Shown: positions 1-5,303 of the stretch, one piece after another
How positions within the stretch are numbered: the first letter of the stretch is position 1
Layout of the letters: every line of letters begins with the position of its first letter
Assembly: GCA_018828205.1 (NCBI GenBank)
Contig: JAHJWA010000073.1
Coordinates: 1 to 7,900 of the forward strand
Reading direction: 5' to 3'
DNA length: 7,900 nt
From: Alphaproteobacteria bacterium
Lineage (GTDB): Bacteria > Pseudomonadota > Alphaproteobacteria > Sphingomonadales > Sphingomonadaceae
Notes under the pieces: generated by a model
Told to the model about the DNA's origin: nothing
Database searches by the model: none
The model's input: the letters and a program-made list of their open reading frames with translations, nothing else
Translations under genes and position numbers: made by a program

Positions 1-164
1 AATTCGTGACCGAGATGGAGGGGATCACCGTCAACGGCGTCGATATCATCCGCTTCGACGACGACGGGATGATCGTGGATTTCAAGGTCATGGTCCGCCC
101 GTTGAAGGCGGTGAACAAGGTCTGGGAAATGATGGCAGCGCAGTTGGAGCGCAGGAAGGGCTAG
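1..164 (+). CDS. NTF2/SnoaL-like protein, C-terminal end only
   Basis: This is an open frame entering from the left edge; codons start at base 3 and end at TAG 162-164, leaving 53 residues. The visible part has the pattern of the last two beta strands and final helix of small NTF2/SnoaL-like alpha+beta-barrel proteins: a strand ending in IIRFDDDG, a turn, a strand DFKVMVRPL, then a helix KAVNKVWEMMAAQLE. The family is functionally broad (small enzymes and ligand-binding proteins), so no substrate can be named from this fragment. It converges on the neighbouring BLUF gene: the two stop codons share the palindrome CTAG at 161-164, leaving no room for a terminator between them. The family call comes from the pattern alone. 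Confidence 0.6.
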   Translation, partial: FVTEMEGITVNGVDIIRFDDDGMIVDFKVMVRPLKAVNKVWEMMAAQLERRKG

Positions 165-574
165 GCGGTTCGCTTCAGAACGCCGAGCTCGGCATAGGTG
201 AGAAATTCTCCCACCAGATCCATGCAATGCGATCCGATGCCGTGTTGCGACAAGGTGCGCAGAATATCCTCGATGCCCTCCGCCGAGGATCCGAGCCGCC
301 GCATCCCCCAATTGGGAAAGCAACGCTCGCGCGCCGGTTTGCGGTAATGGACGGTCAGGTCGCCATGGCGTGGGTCGCGGTTGAGCACTGCGAGGAGATC
401 GTCGAGCGCCGAGCGCTCGCCTTCCACCAGCTGCAAAAACCGATCGTCATGGAATATCAGGAAGCCCGTAACATCGCGCGCGGGATTGTTGCGGGCCGAG
501 GTCTCGATGATCCGGAAGACTTCTTCGCTTGGCAAATCCGTGCGCGCACGGCTGGTGTATAGAATGCGGTCCAT
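161..574 (-). CDS. Short BLUF-domain blue-light photoreceptor, copy 1
   Basis: This 137-residue protein is almost entirely one BLUF domain (blue-light sensing using FAD). All the key flavin-site residues are present at the spacing of the AppA domain: Tyr6 (in LYTS), Asn30 (in RNNPARDVTG), Gln48 (in FLQLVEG), Trp89 and Met91 (in NWGMRRL). The Tyr/Gln pair makes the light-induced hydrogen-bond switch in this family, so the protein should be photoactive. After about residue 95 only the usual C-terminal helices follow. There is no EAL, GGDEF or cyclase output domain, so it presumably signals through a partner protein not visible here. The ATG at 574 follows an AAAGGG ribosome-binding site by 7 bases. 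It is the last gene of the leftward series and a paralogue of the next BLUF gene, with about 59% identity over residues 2-94 counted by eye. Confidence 0.93.
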   Translation of the reverse strand: MDRILYTSRARTDLPSEEVFRIIETSARNNPARDVTGFLIFHDDRFLQLVEGERSALDDLLAVLNRDPRHGDLTVHYRKPARERCFPNWGMRRLGSSAEGIEDILRTLSQHGIGSHCMDLVGEFLTYAELGVLKRTA

Positions 575-623
575 GGCGTATTCCCTTTATATGCCAGCCG
601 CTTGCACACACTTCCCTAGCAAC
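575..623 (-). promoter_or_regulatory. Leader of BLUF copy 1, duplicated before copy 2
   Basis: Read on the minus strand, this stretch has GTTGCT, then GTGCAAG, then a TGGC motif, an AAAGGG ribosome-binding site and ACGCC directly before ATG. The same blocks in the same order, with nearly the same spacing, precede BLUF copy 2 at 1084-1130. The duplication therefore included the leader as well as the coding region. The retained GTTGCT and GTGCAAG blocks may mark a shared promoter or binding site, but I see no convincing sigma-70 -35/-10 pair. Confidence 0.45.
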
Positions 624-666
624 CCGTTAACCGCAATCGCCGCTCGGGATTCTTCGCTGGGCGCGC

Positions 667-1083
667 TCAGCGCGAGACAGCCTGAACCGACGCCCGTTCG
701 GGTTCGGTCATGAACTCGCGGATCAGTTTCACACAGCGCGGCTCGATCTCGGCCACCGAGAGCGCGCGCAGGACCTCTTCGCGGCGCGCCAGGGAGGTAT
801 CGAGCCGGCGCATCCGCCAGTGGGGAAAGGCCCGGGTCGCAGCGGGTGAGCGATGGTGGACGGTCAGCTCGCGATGGCGCGGGTCGCGCGCGAGCACCAC
901 CATCAGCTCGTCAAGCGCGTCGGTCTCGCCTTCCAGGAGCTGGAGAAAGCGCGCGCCCACATACACCAGCAGGCCCGTTACATCGCGCGTCGAATTGTTG
1001 CGCGAGGAAGTCTCGACGATCGAAAACACATCGGTGTTCGCGAGTGTCGAACTGGCATGGCTGGTATAGACAAGGCGTTCGAT
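667..1083 (-). CDS. Short BLUF-domain photoreceptor, copy 2, apparent ATC start
   Basis: This is a second single-domain BLUF protein, about 138 residues from 1083. The flavin-site residues are complete and at the same positions as in copy 1: Tyr6, Asn30, Gln48, Trp89, Met91, with the FLQLLEG and ARDPRH motifs. It should bind FAD and photocycle, and like copy 1 it has no output domain. The start is unusual. The codon aligned with the ATG of copy 1 is ATC (1083-1081), placed 7 bases after a good AAGGGG ribosome-binding site. The frame is open upstream; the nearest common start codon is TTG at 1104 (145 residues), which lacks a well-spaced ribosome-binding site. A start farther upstream, up to 1296, would run antisense to nothing but through the rho terminator and rho coding end, and is unlikely. 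Either ATC/TTG initiation is used weakly or this copy has lost its start. Confidence 0.85.
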   Translation of the reverse strand: MERLVYTSHASSTLANTDVFSIVETSSRNNSTRDVTGLLVYVGARFLQLLEGETDALDELMVVLARDPRHRELTVHHRSPAATRAFPHWRMRRLDTSLARREEVLRALSVAEIEPRCVKLIREFMTEPERASVQAVSR

Positions 1084-1130
1084 GGCGTTTCCCCTTAACG
1101 CCAATACCTTGCACGCCGCAGCCGAGCAAC
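1084..1130 (-). promoter_or_regulatory. Leader of BLUF copy 2, matching that of copy 1
   Basis: On the minus strand it contains GTTGCT (1130-1125), GTGCAAG (1114-1108), a TGGC motif and AAGGGGAAACGCC before the ATC codon. It aligns with the leader of copy 1; the 23-base upstream block has identical length and about 16 matches. TTGCTC and TATTGG sit 17 bases apart and could be a weak -35/-10 pair, but the equivalent -10 is not kept in copy 1. The leader lies beyond the rho terminator, which fits separate transcription of the BLUF genes. Confidence 0.4.
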
Positions 1131-1140
1131 AGCTTTCGCC

Positions 1141-1170
1141 AAACACCGCCCGGAGCTGCACCCCGGGCGG
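1141..1170 (-). terminator. GC-rich hairpin terminator after rho
   Basis: The arms CCGCCCGG and CCGGGCGG (1146-1153 and 1163-1170) are perfectly complementary. Two further inner pairs (one a G-U in RNA) give a 10-pair stem with a 5-base loop. Read on the minus strand the hairpin begins 9 bases after the rho stop codon and is followed by TGTTT, a short and imperfect U tract. It is probably an intrinsic terminator or partial attenuator separating rho from the BLUF genes. Confidence 0.6.
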
Positions 1171-1178
1171 CCAGCGAT

Positions 1179-2444
1179 CTACTGGTTCATCGTCTCGAAG
1201 AAGTCCTCGTTGGTCTTGGAATCCTTCATCTTGTCGAGCAGGAATTCCATCGAGTCGATGGTGCCCATCTGCATGAGGATCCGGCGCAGCACCCACATCT
1301 TGGAGAGCTTGTCCTTCTCGACCAGCAGCTCTTCCTTGCGGGTGCCCGACTTGCCGACATCGAGCGCGGGGAAGATGCGCTTGTCGGCGACCTTGCGATC
1401 GAGGACGATTTCCGAGTTGCCGGTGCCCTTGAATTCCTCGAAGATGACCTCGTCCATCCGGCTACCGGTGTCGATCAGCGCGGTGGCGATGATCGAGAGC
1501 GAACCGCCCTCCTCGATGTTGCGCGCCGCGCCGAAGAAGCGCTTGGGACGCTGCAGAGCATTCGCGTCGACACCGCCGGTCAGCACCTTGCCCGAGCTCG
1601 GCACAACGGTGTTGTAGGCGCGGCCGAGACGGGTGATCGAATCGAGCAGGATGACGACATCCTTTTTGTGCTCGACCAGGCGCTTGGCCTTTTCGATCAC
1701 CATTTCGGCGACCTGGACGTGACGGTTGGCAGGCTCGTCGAAGGTCGAGGCGATCACCTCGCCCTTCACGCTGCGCTGCATGTCGGTGACTTCCTCGGGG
1801 CGTTCGTCGATCAGCAGGACGATCAGGAACACCTCGGGGTGGTTGTCGGTGATGGCCTTGGCCATGTTCTGCAGCAGCACGGTCTTGCCGACCCGCGGCG
1901 GCGCGACGATCAGCGCGCGCTGGCCCTTGCCCTGCGGCGAGATGATGTCGATCACCCGCGCCGATTTGTCGAGCACGGTCGGGTCGAGCGTGTCGAGCGA
2001 GAGCTTCTCGTCGGGGTAGAGCGGGGTGAGGTTGTCGAAATTGGTGCGGTGGCGGACCTGATCGGGATCCTCGTAATTGACCTGCGTCAGCTTGGTCACC
2101 GCGAAATAGCGCTCGCCCTCGCGCGGCGCGCGGATCTCGCCCTCGACGGTGTCACCGGTGCGCAGGCCCCATTTGCGGACCTGATTGGGCGAGACGTAGA
2201 TATCGTCGGGCCCCGCGAGGTAATTGGCCTCGGGGCTGCGCAGGAAGCCGAAGCCGTCCTGCAGCACCTCGATGGTGCCGATCCCCATGATCTTTTCTTC
2301 ATATTCCTCATCCTCGGCGAGCTCGCGAAGGATGCAGAACATCAGATCCTGCCGGCGCATGGTGGATGCGCCCTCGACGCCGAGTTCCTCGGCCATCGCG
2401 ACCAGATCGGCCGGCGGTTTTTCTTTAAGATCCTTGAGATGCAT
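1179..2444 (-). CDS. rho: Transcription termination factor Rho
   Basis: This 421-residue protein is full length for the family (E. coli Rho has 419). Rho is a hexameric RNA-dependent ATPase/helicase that loads on untranslated C-rich RNA and releases RNA polymerase. Visible parts are the N-terminal helical domain (about 1-50), the OB-fold primary RNA site with the RNP1-like DGFGFLRS (63-70) and YLAGPDDIYVSP (75-86), Walker A APPRVGKT (181-188), Walker B VVILLD (263-268), the Q-loop stretch VVPSSGKVLTGG (280-291) and the arginine finger in SGTRKEELL (Arg369). I chose ATG 2444 because the protein then begins MHLKDLKEK as usual; the frame stays open upstream to an ATG at 2585, which would add 47 residues foreign to the family. 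A 203-base gap separates it from hemJ, and a hairpin follows the stop. Rho next to hemE and the origin is common in alphaproteobacteria. Confidence 0.98.
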   Translation of the reverse strand: MHLKDLKEKPPADLVAMAEELGVEGASTMRRQDLMFCILRELAEDEEYEEKIMGIGTIEVLQDGFGFLRSPEANYLAGPDDIYVSPNQVRKWGLRTGDTVEGEIRAPREGERYFAVTKLTQVNYEDPDQVRHRTNFDNLTPLYPDEKLSLDTLDPTVLDKSARVIDIISPQGKGQRALIVAPPRVGKTVLLQNMAKAITDNHPEVFLIVLLIDERPEEVTDMQRSVKGEVIASTFDEPANRHVQVAEMVIEKAKRLVEHKKDVVILLDSITRLGRAYNTVVPSSGKVLTGGVDANALQRPKRFFGAARNIEEGGSLSIIATALIDTGSRMDEVIFEEFKGTGNSEIVLDRKVADKRIFPALDVGKSGTRKEELLVEKDKLSKMWVLRRILMQMGTIDSMEFLLDKMKDSKTNEDFFETMNQ

Positions 2445-2647
2445 GGATTGTCTCGAACAATAGGGGAATGGTAACAGAGAGCTGGCCGGAAGGTCTGTCT
2501 GTCCCGAGACGATGCGCAGGACGGGCTTGGGGAAAGCGGACCCGGCCCCGACAAGAGTGCGGGGCCTGTAACCGGTAAGATGCATGCGGAATTAGGACCG
2601 CGCCGCGCCTGCGTCAATCGCCAAAGCGTCGGACGGCCCCTTGAAGG
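2445..2647 (-). promoter_or_regulatory. Long rho leader with a GC hairpin
   Basis: These 203 bases between hemJ and rho hold no gene in the family-consistent reading. GGCCCCG (2544-2550) and CGGGGCC (2560-2566) form a perfect 7-pair hairpin with a 9-base loop and no U tract on either side, so it looks more like a leader structure than a complete terminator. Rho represses its own synthesis through its leader in several bacteria. A long leader here would fit, but that is inference. I cannot place a promoter with confidence. Confidence 0.35.
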
Positions 2648-3091
2648 CTAGAAGGGCTTGATCACCGCGAGCACCACGATCAACGCCGCGGCGAGCCCCG
2701 GCACCTCGTTGAGCAGCCGCAAATTGCGCCCGCTGAGCGCGTAGTCGCCGCGGGCCAGCTTCTTGGCATAGGCGCTCATCCAGCCGTGATAGCCCGACAG
2801 CGCCAGCACCAGCACCAGCTTGGCGATAAACCACCCCTGCGTATGCGCGCCGGTGGTGACGGCCAGCGTCAGCCCCAGGATCCAGACCACCACCAGCGAG
2901 GGCGTCAGGATGATCTTGAGCAGCCGGCTCTCGCGATCGACCCAGCGCTCGGCCTCCTCGGAACCCGCAGGCGCCTCCTGATGGTAGACGAAAAAGCGCG
3001 GCAGCATGAACAGCCCCGCCATCCAGAAGATCACGAAGATCAGGTGCCCGGCCTTGAGCCAGTAATAGGTCATCGAGAGAATTTCCTGCAT
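2648..3091 (-). CDS. hemJ: HemJ-type protoporphyrinogen IX oxidase, membrane protein
   Basis: This 147-residue hydrophobic protein belongs to the HemJ (CopD/UPF0093) family, which oxidises protoporphyrinogen IX to protoporphyrin IX in the inner membrane in bacteria lacking HemY or HemG. The family signature is near the N-terminus: YYWLKAGHLIFVIFWMAGLF followed by LPRFFVYH, including conserved His16, Trp23 and Arg32. Four membrane segments can be seen at about 12-31, 58-80, 87-104 and 126-145. A second ATG at 3073 (141 residues) also fits and has AGGAA 9 bases upstream, whereas the ATG at 3091 has only a weak GGG; the start is therefore uncertain by six codons. It lies 33 bases after hemE on the same strand, so two steps of one pathway are probably co-transcribed. 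Confidence 0.92.
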   Translation of the reverse strand: MQEILSMTYYWLKAGHLIFVIFWMAGLFMLPRFFVYHQEAPAGSEEAERWVDRESRLLKIILTPSLVVVWILGLTLAVTTGAHTQGWFIAKLVLVLALSGYHGWMSAYAKKLARGDYALSGRNLRLLNEVPGLAAALIVVLAVIKPF

Positions 3092-3124
3092 CGCCAGCCC
3101 ATTTAGGCAGGCCCGAGGCGCGCG

Positions 3125-4141
3125 TCACCCCCTGACGCAGGCCAGCAGCCGCTCGACATGCGCGATCGGGGTGCGCCGGTCGATGCCGTGGCCGAGGTTG
3201 AAGACATGCGGCCGGTCGGCGAAGGCGTCGAGGATCACCCGGCACCGCTTCTCCAGCTCGTCGCTCCCCGCCAGCAGCAGCAGCGGGTCGAGATTGCCCT
3301 GCACCGGCATGCCCGCGGGCAATTCGCGCGCTGCCCAGACCGGATCGATGGTCTCGTCCACCCCGACCGCCTGGACACCGGTCTCGCGCGCATAGGCCGG
3401 CAGCTTCTCGCCCGCGCCCTTGGGGAAACCGATCACCGGCAGGTCGGGGAAGCGCGCCCGGAGCGCCGCGGTAATCCGCGCGTTGGGCGCCACGACCCAG
3501 CGCTCGAACTCGCTCGGCGCGAGGCTGCCCGACCAGCTGTCGAACAGCTGGATCGCCTCGGCGCCCGCCTCGACCTGGCCGCAAAGGTAATCGATCGTCT
3601 GATCGGCGATGGCATCGATGATCGCCTGCATCGCGCCGGGATCGCGGTAAGCCAGCGCGCGGGCATCGTGCTGGTCGCGGCTGCCCTCGCCCGCGATCAT
3701 GTAGGTCGCGACGGTCCAGGGGCTGCCGGCAAAGCCGAGCATGGTCACCTGGTCGCTCAACCGCTGCCGGCACAGCCGCACGGTCTCGTAGACCGGCTCG
3801 TAGCGGGTGGGATCGGGCTGCAAGCTCTCGAGCGTTGCATCGATCAGCCGCGGCGACAGCTTGGGGCCCTCGCCCGCCAGAAACTCCAGATGCTGACCCA
3901 TGGCGTGCGGGACGATCAGAATATCCGAAAACAGGATCGCACCATCGAAGCCGAAGCGCTCGATCGGCTGCAGCGTCACCTCGGCCGCGGAGGGACTGTC
4001 GTAGACGAGATCGAGAAACCCGCCCTTCTCGGCGCGCAAGGCCCGATATTCCGCCAGATAGCGACCGGCCTGGCGCATCAGCCAGACGGGGGGCTTTGCC
4101 GCGCGCGTGCCGGCGAGAGTGTCGAGCAGGAGACCGGGCAT
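3125..4141 (-). CDS. hemE: Uroporphyrinogen decarboxylase
   Basis: The 338-residue cytosolic enzyme removes four carboxyl groups from uroporphyrinogen III to give coproporphyrinogen III in heme synthesis. Diagnostic motifs are MRQAGRY (22-28, with substrate-binding Arg23 and Arg27), ILFSDIL (69-75, catalytic Asp73), FAGSPWTVATYMIAG (137-151, Tyr147), FDSWSG (200-205), GFPKG (238-242), QGNLDP (281-286) and FNLGHGI (314-320, His318). The length is normal. I chose ATG 4141; an in-frame TTG at 4159 would add six residues but has no ribosome-binding site. One small deviation is YLAEYR where most relatives have YLPEYR. It is transcribed away from the candidate origin, and its promoter must lie in that gap, possibly in the AT-rich tract at 4158-4183. 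Confidence 0.98.
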   Translation of the reverse strand: MPGLLLDTLAGTRAAKPPVWLMRQAGRYLAEYRALRAEKGGFLDLVYDSPSAAEVTLQPIERFGFDGAILFSDILIVPHAMGQHLEFLAGEGPKLSPRLIDATLESLQPDPTRYEPVYETVRLCRQRLSDQVTMLGFAGSPWTVATYMIAGEGSRDQHDARALAYRDPGAMQAIIDAIADQTIDYLCGQVEAGAEAIQLFDSWSGSLAPSEFERWVVAPNARITAALRARFPDLPVIGFPKGAGEKLPAYARETGVQAVGVDETIDPVWAARELPAGMPVQGNLDPLLLLAGSDELEKRCRVILDAFADRPHVFNLGHGIDRRTPIAHVERLLACVRG

Positions 4142-4157
4142 CGAGCGAGTCCAATCC

Positions 4158-4183
4158 AAAAAAATTAGATTTATATATAGATT
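4158..4183. other. AT-rich tract: possible unwinding element and hemE promoter
   Basis: 24 of 26 bases are A or T in a window that is otherwise very GC-rich, including A7 at 4158-4164 and TTTATATATA near 4170-4179. Such a tract beside DnaA boxes is the usual form of a DNA unwinding element. It also holds TATATA/TATAAA strings on the minus strand that could be the -10 of the hemE promoter, 30-40 bases before its ATG. No clear -35 is visible. Confidence 0.5.
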
Positions 4184-4196
4184 GATGGAGTCTGTT

Positions 4197-4210
4197 GGCC
4201 CTGTGGAGAA
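4197..4210 (-). repeat. 14-bp inverted repeat, left arm, with DnaA-like box
   Basis: GGCCCTGTGGAGAA on the plus strand is the exact reverse complement of 4434-4447. It contains TTCTCCACA read on the minus strand (4210-4202), one mismatch from the DnaA box TTATCCACA. It lies 14 bases from the AT-rich tract. Confidence 0.6.
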
Positions 4211-4433
4211 CGGGCACAGCGGGTTCCTGCCCGATTTCTCCCGCGATGCAAAGGCTCGCCAAGCGATCCGACTCGCGGCGCAGCCCGAGTCGAGTCATAC
4301 TTATCCCTGCTCTCCCCAGCCTGTTCACATCCCTCCCGAACTGTCGACAAGCGACGGGAGCAAATGGCTGGCAGTGGGTATGGATTGGGGTCTCAACTTG
4401 TCGTCAGGCCTGTCCCGTGGTTTATGCCGGCTC

Positions 4434-4447
4434 TTCTCCACAGGGCC
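4434..4447 (+). repeat. 14-bp inverted repeat, right arm, with DnaA-like box
   Basis: TTCTCCACAGGGCC exactly matches the reverse complement of 4197-4210. The DnaA-like box occupies 4434-4442 on the plus strand. The arm ends 10 bases before the ppsR start codon, so a bound protein here could also affect ppsR expression. Confidence 0.6.
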
Positions 4448-4457
4448 GGGAGCCGCA

Positions 4458-5303
4458 GTGAGCCGTATCCATCTCCACCTCGTTTCGGACTCCACCGGGG
4501 AGACTCTGGAGATGATCGCCAAGGCGGCGATCGCCCAGTTCGAGGATGCCGAGGTCGAGCGGCATTTCTGGCCGATGGTGCGCTCGCGCCAGCATCTCGA
4601 CCGGATCGTGCCCGAGCTGTCCGCCAATCCGGGTATGGTTTTGTACACGCTGGTCAATCCGGAAACCCGCTCGCGGCTCGAGGAGCATTGCCGGACGCTG
4701 TCGCTCAAATCGGTACCGGTGCTCGACGGGGTGACCGCCGCGCTCGAGGCCGCGCTGGGGCGCGAGGCGCAAGGCCGGCCCGGCCGCCAGCACCTGATGG
4801 ACCAGGCCTATTTCGACCGGGTCGAGGCGATCCAGTTCACCATCGCGCATGACGACGGGATCGGCTGGGAGAATTGGGAGGAGGCGGATATCCTGCTCGC
4901 CGGGGTCTCGCGCTCGTCCAAGACCCCGACCAGCATCTATCTCGCCAACCGCGGCTACAAGGTCGCCAATATCCCGCTGGTGGTCGAGAGCCCGCCCCCG
5001 CCCTCGCTGTTCAACCTGCGCCATCCGCTGGTGGTCGGGCTGACCACCGCGCCCGAACGGCTGGTGCAGATCCGCCGCAACCGCCTCCTGACGCTCAACG
5101 AGCGGACCCAGACCTCCTATGTCGATTCCGAACGGGTCACTTCGGAGGTGCAGTTCGCGCGCCGCATGTTCGCGGACAATGGCTGGCCGGTGATCGATGT
5201 CACCCGCCGCTCGATCGAGGAGACCGCCGCGGCGATCATCAAGCTGCTGGGCGATCGCCGGCGCCGCGACGACACGCTGTTCGAGGGGGTGAAGCCGATA
5301 TGA
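4458..5303 (+). CDS. ppsR: Pyruvate,water dikinase / pyruvate,phosphate dikinase regulatory protein
   Basis: This 281-residue cytosolic protein belongs to the DUF299/COG1806 family: bifunctional ADP-dependent kinase and phosphate-dependent phosphorylase enzymes that switch PEP synthase or PPDK off and on by threonine phosphorylation. It has the N-terminal HLHLVSDSTGET (5-16), HDDG (131-134) and the P-loop GVSRSSKTPTS (149-159), followed by NRGYKVANIPLV. I chose GTG 4458 because the family begins just before this strand and GGGAG lies 5 bases upstream. An in-frame ATG at 4380 (307 residues) would add 26 atypical residues and cover the 14-bp repeat. Whether the target is PEP synthase or PPDK cannot be told from this sequence. 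It is the first gene of the rightward operon and overlaps maf by ATGA. It is unrelated to the photosynthesis repressor also called PpsR. Confidence 0.93.
   Translation: MSRIHLHLVSDSTGETLEMIAKAAIAQFEDAEVERHFWPMVRSRQHLDRIVPELSANPGMVLYTLVNPETRSRLEEHCRTLSLKSVPVLDGVTAALEAALGREAQGRPGRQHLMDQAYFDRVEAIQFTIAHDDGIGWENWEEADILLAGVSRSSKTPTSIYLANRGYKVANIPLVVESPPPPSLFNLRHPLVVGLTTAPERLVQIRRNRLLTLNERTQTSYVDSERVTSEVQFARRMFADNGWPVIDVTRRSIEETAAAIIKLLGDRRRRDDTLFEGVKPI

Larger units (their letters stand above)
4147..4296. other. Cluster of five GANTC (CcrM-type methylation) sites
   Basis: GAGTC or GACTC occurs at 4147-4151, 4188-4192, 4270-4274, 4287-4291 and 4292-4296; the last two are directly adjacent. GANTC is the target of the cell-cycle methyltransferase CcrM found in most alphaproteobacteria. 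I noticed only about ten further GANTC sites in the other 7,600 bases, so this cluster is strongly enriched. Its methylation state would change as a fork passes. Confidence 0.6.
4142..4457. other. Candidate chromosomal replication origin (oriC)
   Basis: This 316-base gap between divergent hemE and ppsR holds no credible gene. It contains an AT-rich tract (4158-4183), two inverted near-consensus DnaA boxes TTCTCCACA (minus 4210-4202, plus 4434-4442), and weaker matches: TTATCCCTG (4301-4309), CTGTTCACA (4321-4329) and TTGTCGACA (minus 4350-4342). There are five GANTC sites between 4147 and 4296. Short inverted repeats add structure: CGACTCG/CGAGTCG (4269-4275/4286-4292) and CGACAAG/CTTGTCG (4345-4351/4397-4403). 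The Caulobacter origin lies between hemE and the gene corresponding to ppsR, with the AT-rich part on the hemE side, as here. The call is inference from gene order plus these motifs; only the two TTCTCCACA sites are within one base of the TTATCCACA consensus. Confidence 0.75.

Noticed and set aside
624..680. Possible terminator hairpin between the two BLUF genes
   Set aside because: Only a 5-pair CGCTG/CAGCG stem with no U tract can be formed, so it was not called.
846..2474. Long open frame (542 codons) antisense to rho
   Set aside because: It mirrors rho codon structure in GC-rich DNA, has low-complexity composition and matches no family I know; Rho motifs on the other strand are unambiguous.
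2439..2587. Repeat AGATGCATG at the rho start and again about 140 bases upstream
   Set aside because: It is only 9 bases and largely palindromic (ATGCAT), with no similarity beyond it; likely coincidence.
2592..4328. Long minus-strand frame (578 codons) across hemJ, hemE and part of the gap
   Set aside because: It is a shifted-frame shadow: rich in Arg, Ala and Gly with no motifs, while hemE and hemJ in the other frames carry complete family signatures.
4107..4457. N-terminal extension of ppsR through the gap, up to 117 codons
   Set aside because: The extension is not family-like, would cover the hemE start and the DnaA-like sites, and GTG 4458 has a good ribosome-binding site.
161..5303. 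BLUF protein plus PpsR as an AppA/PpsR photosynthesis control pair
   Set aside because: This is a name clash. The gene here is the PEP synthase/PPDK regulator with a P-loop; the Rhodobacter PpsR is a PAS/helix-turn-helix repressor, which is absent from this window.
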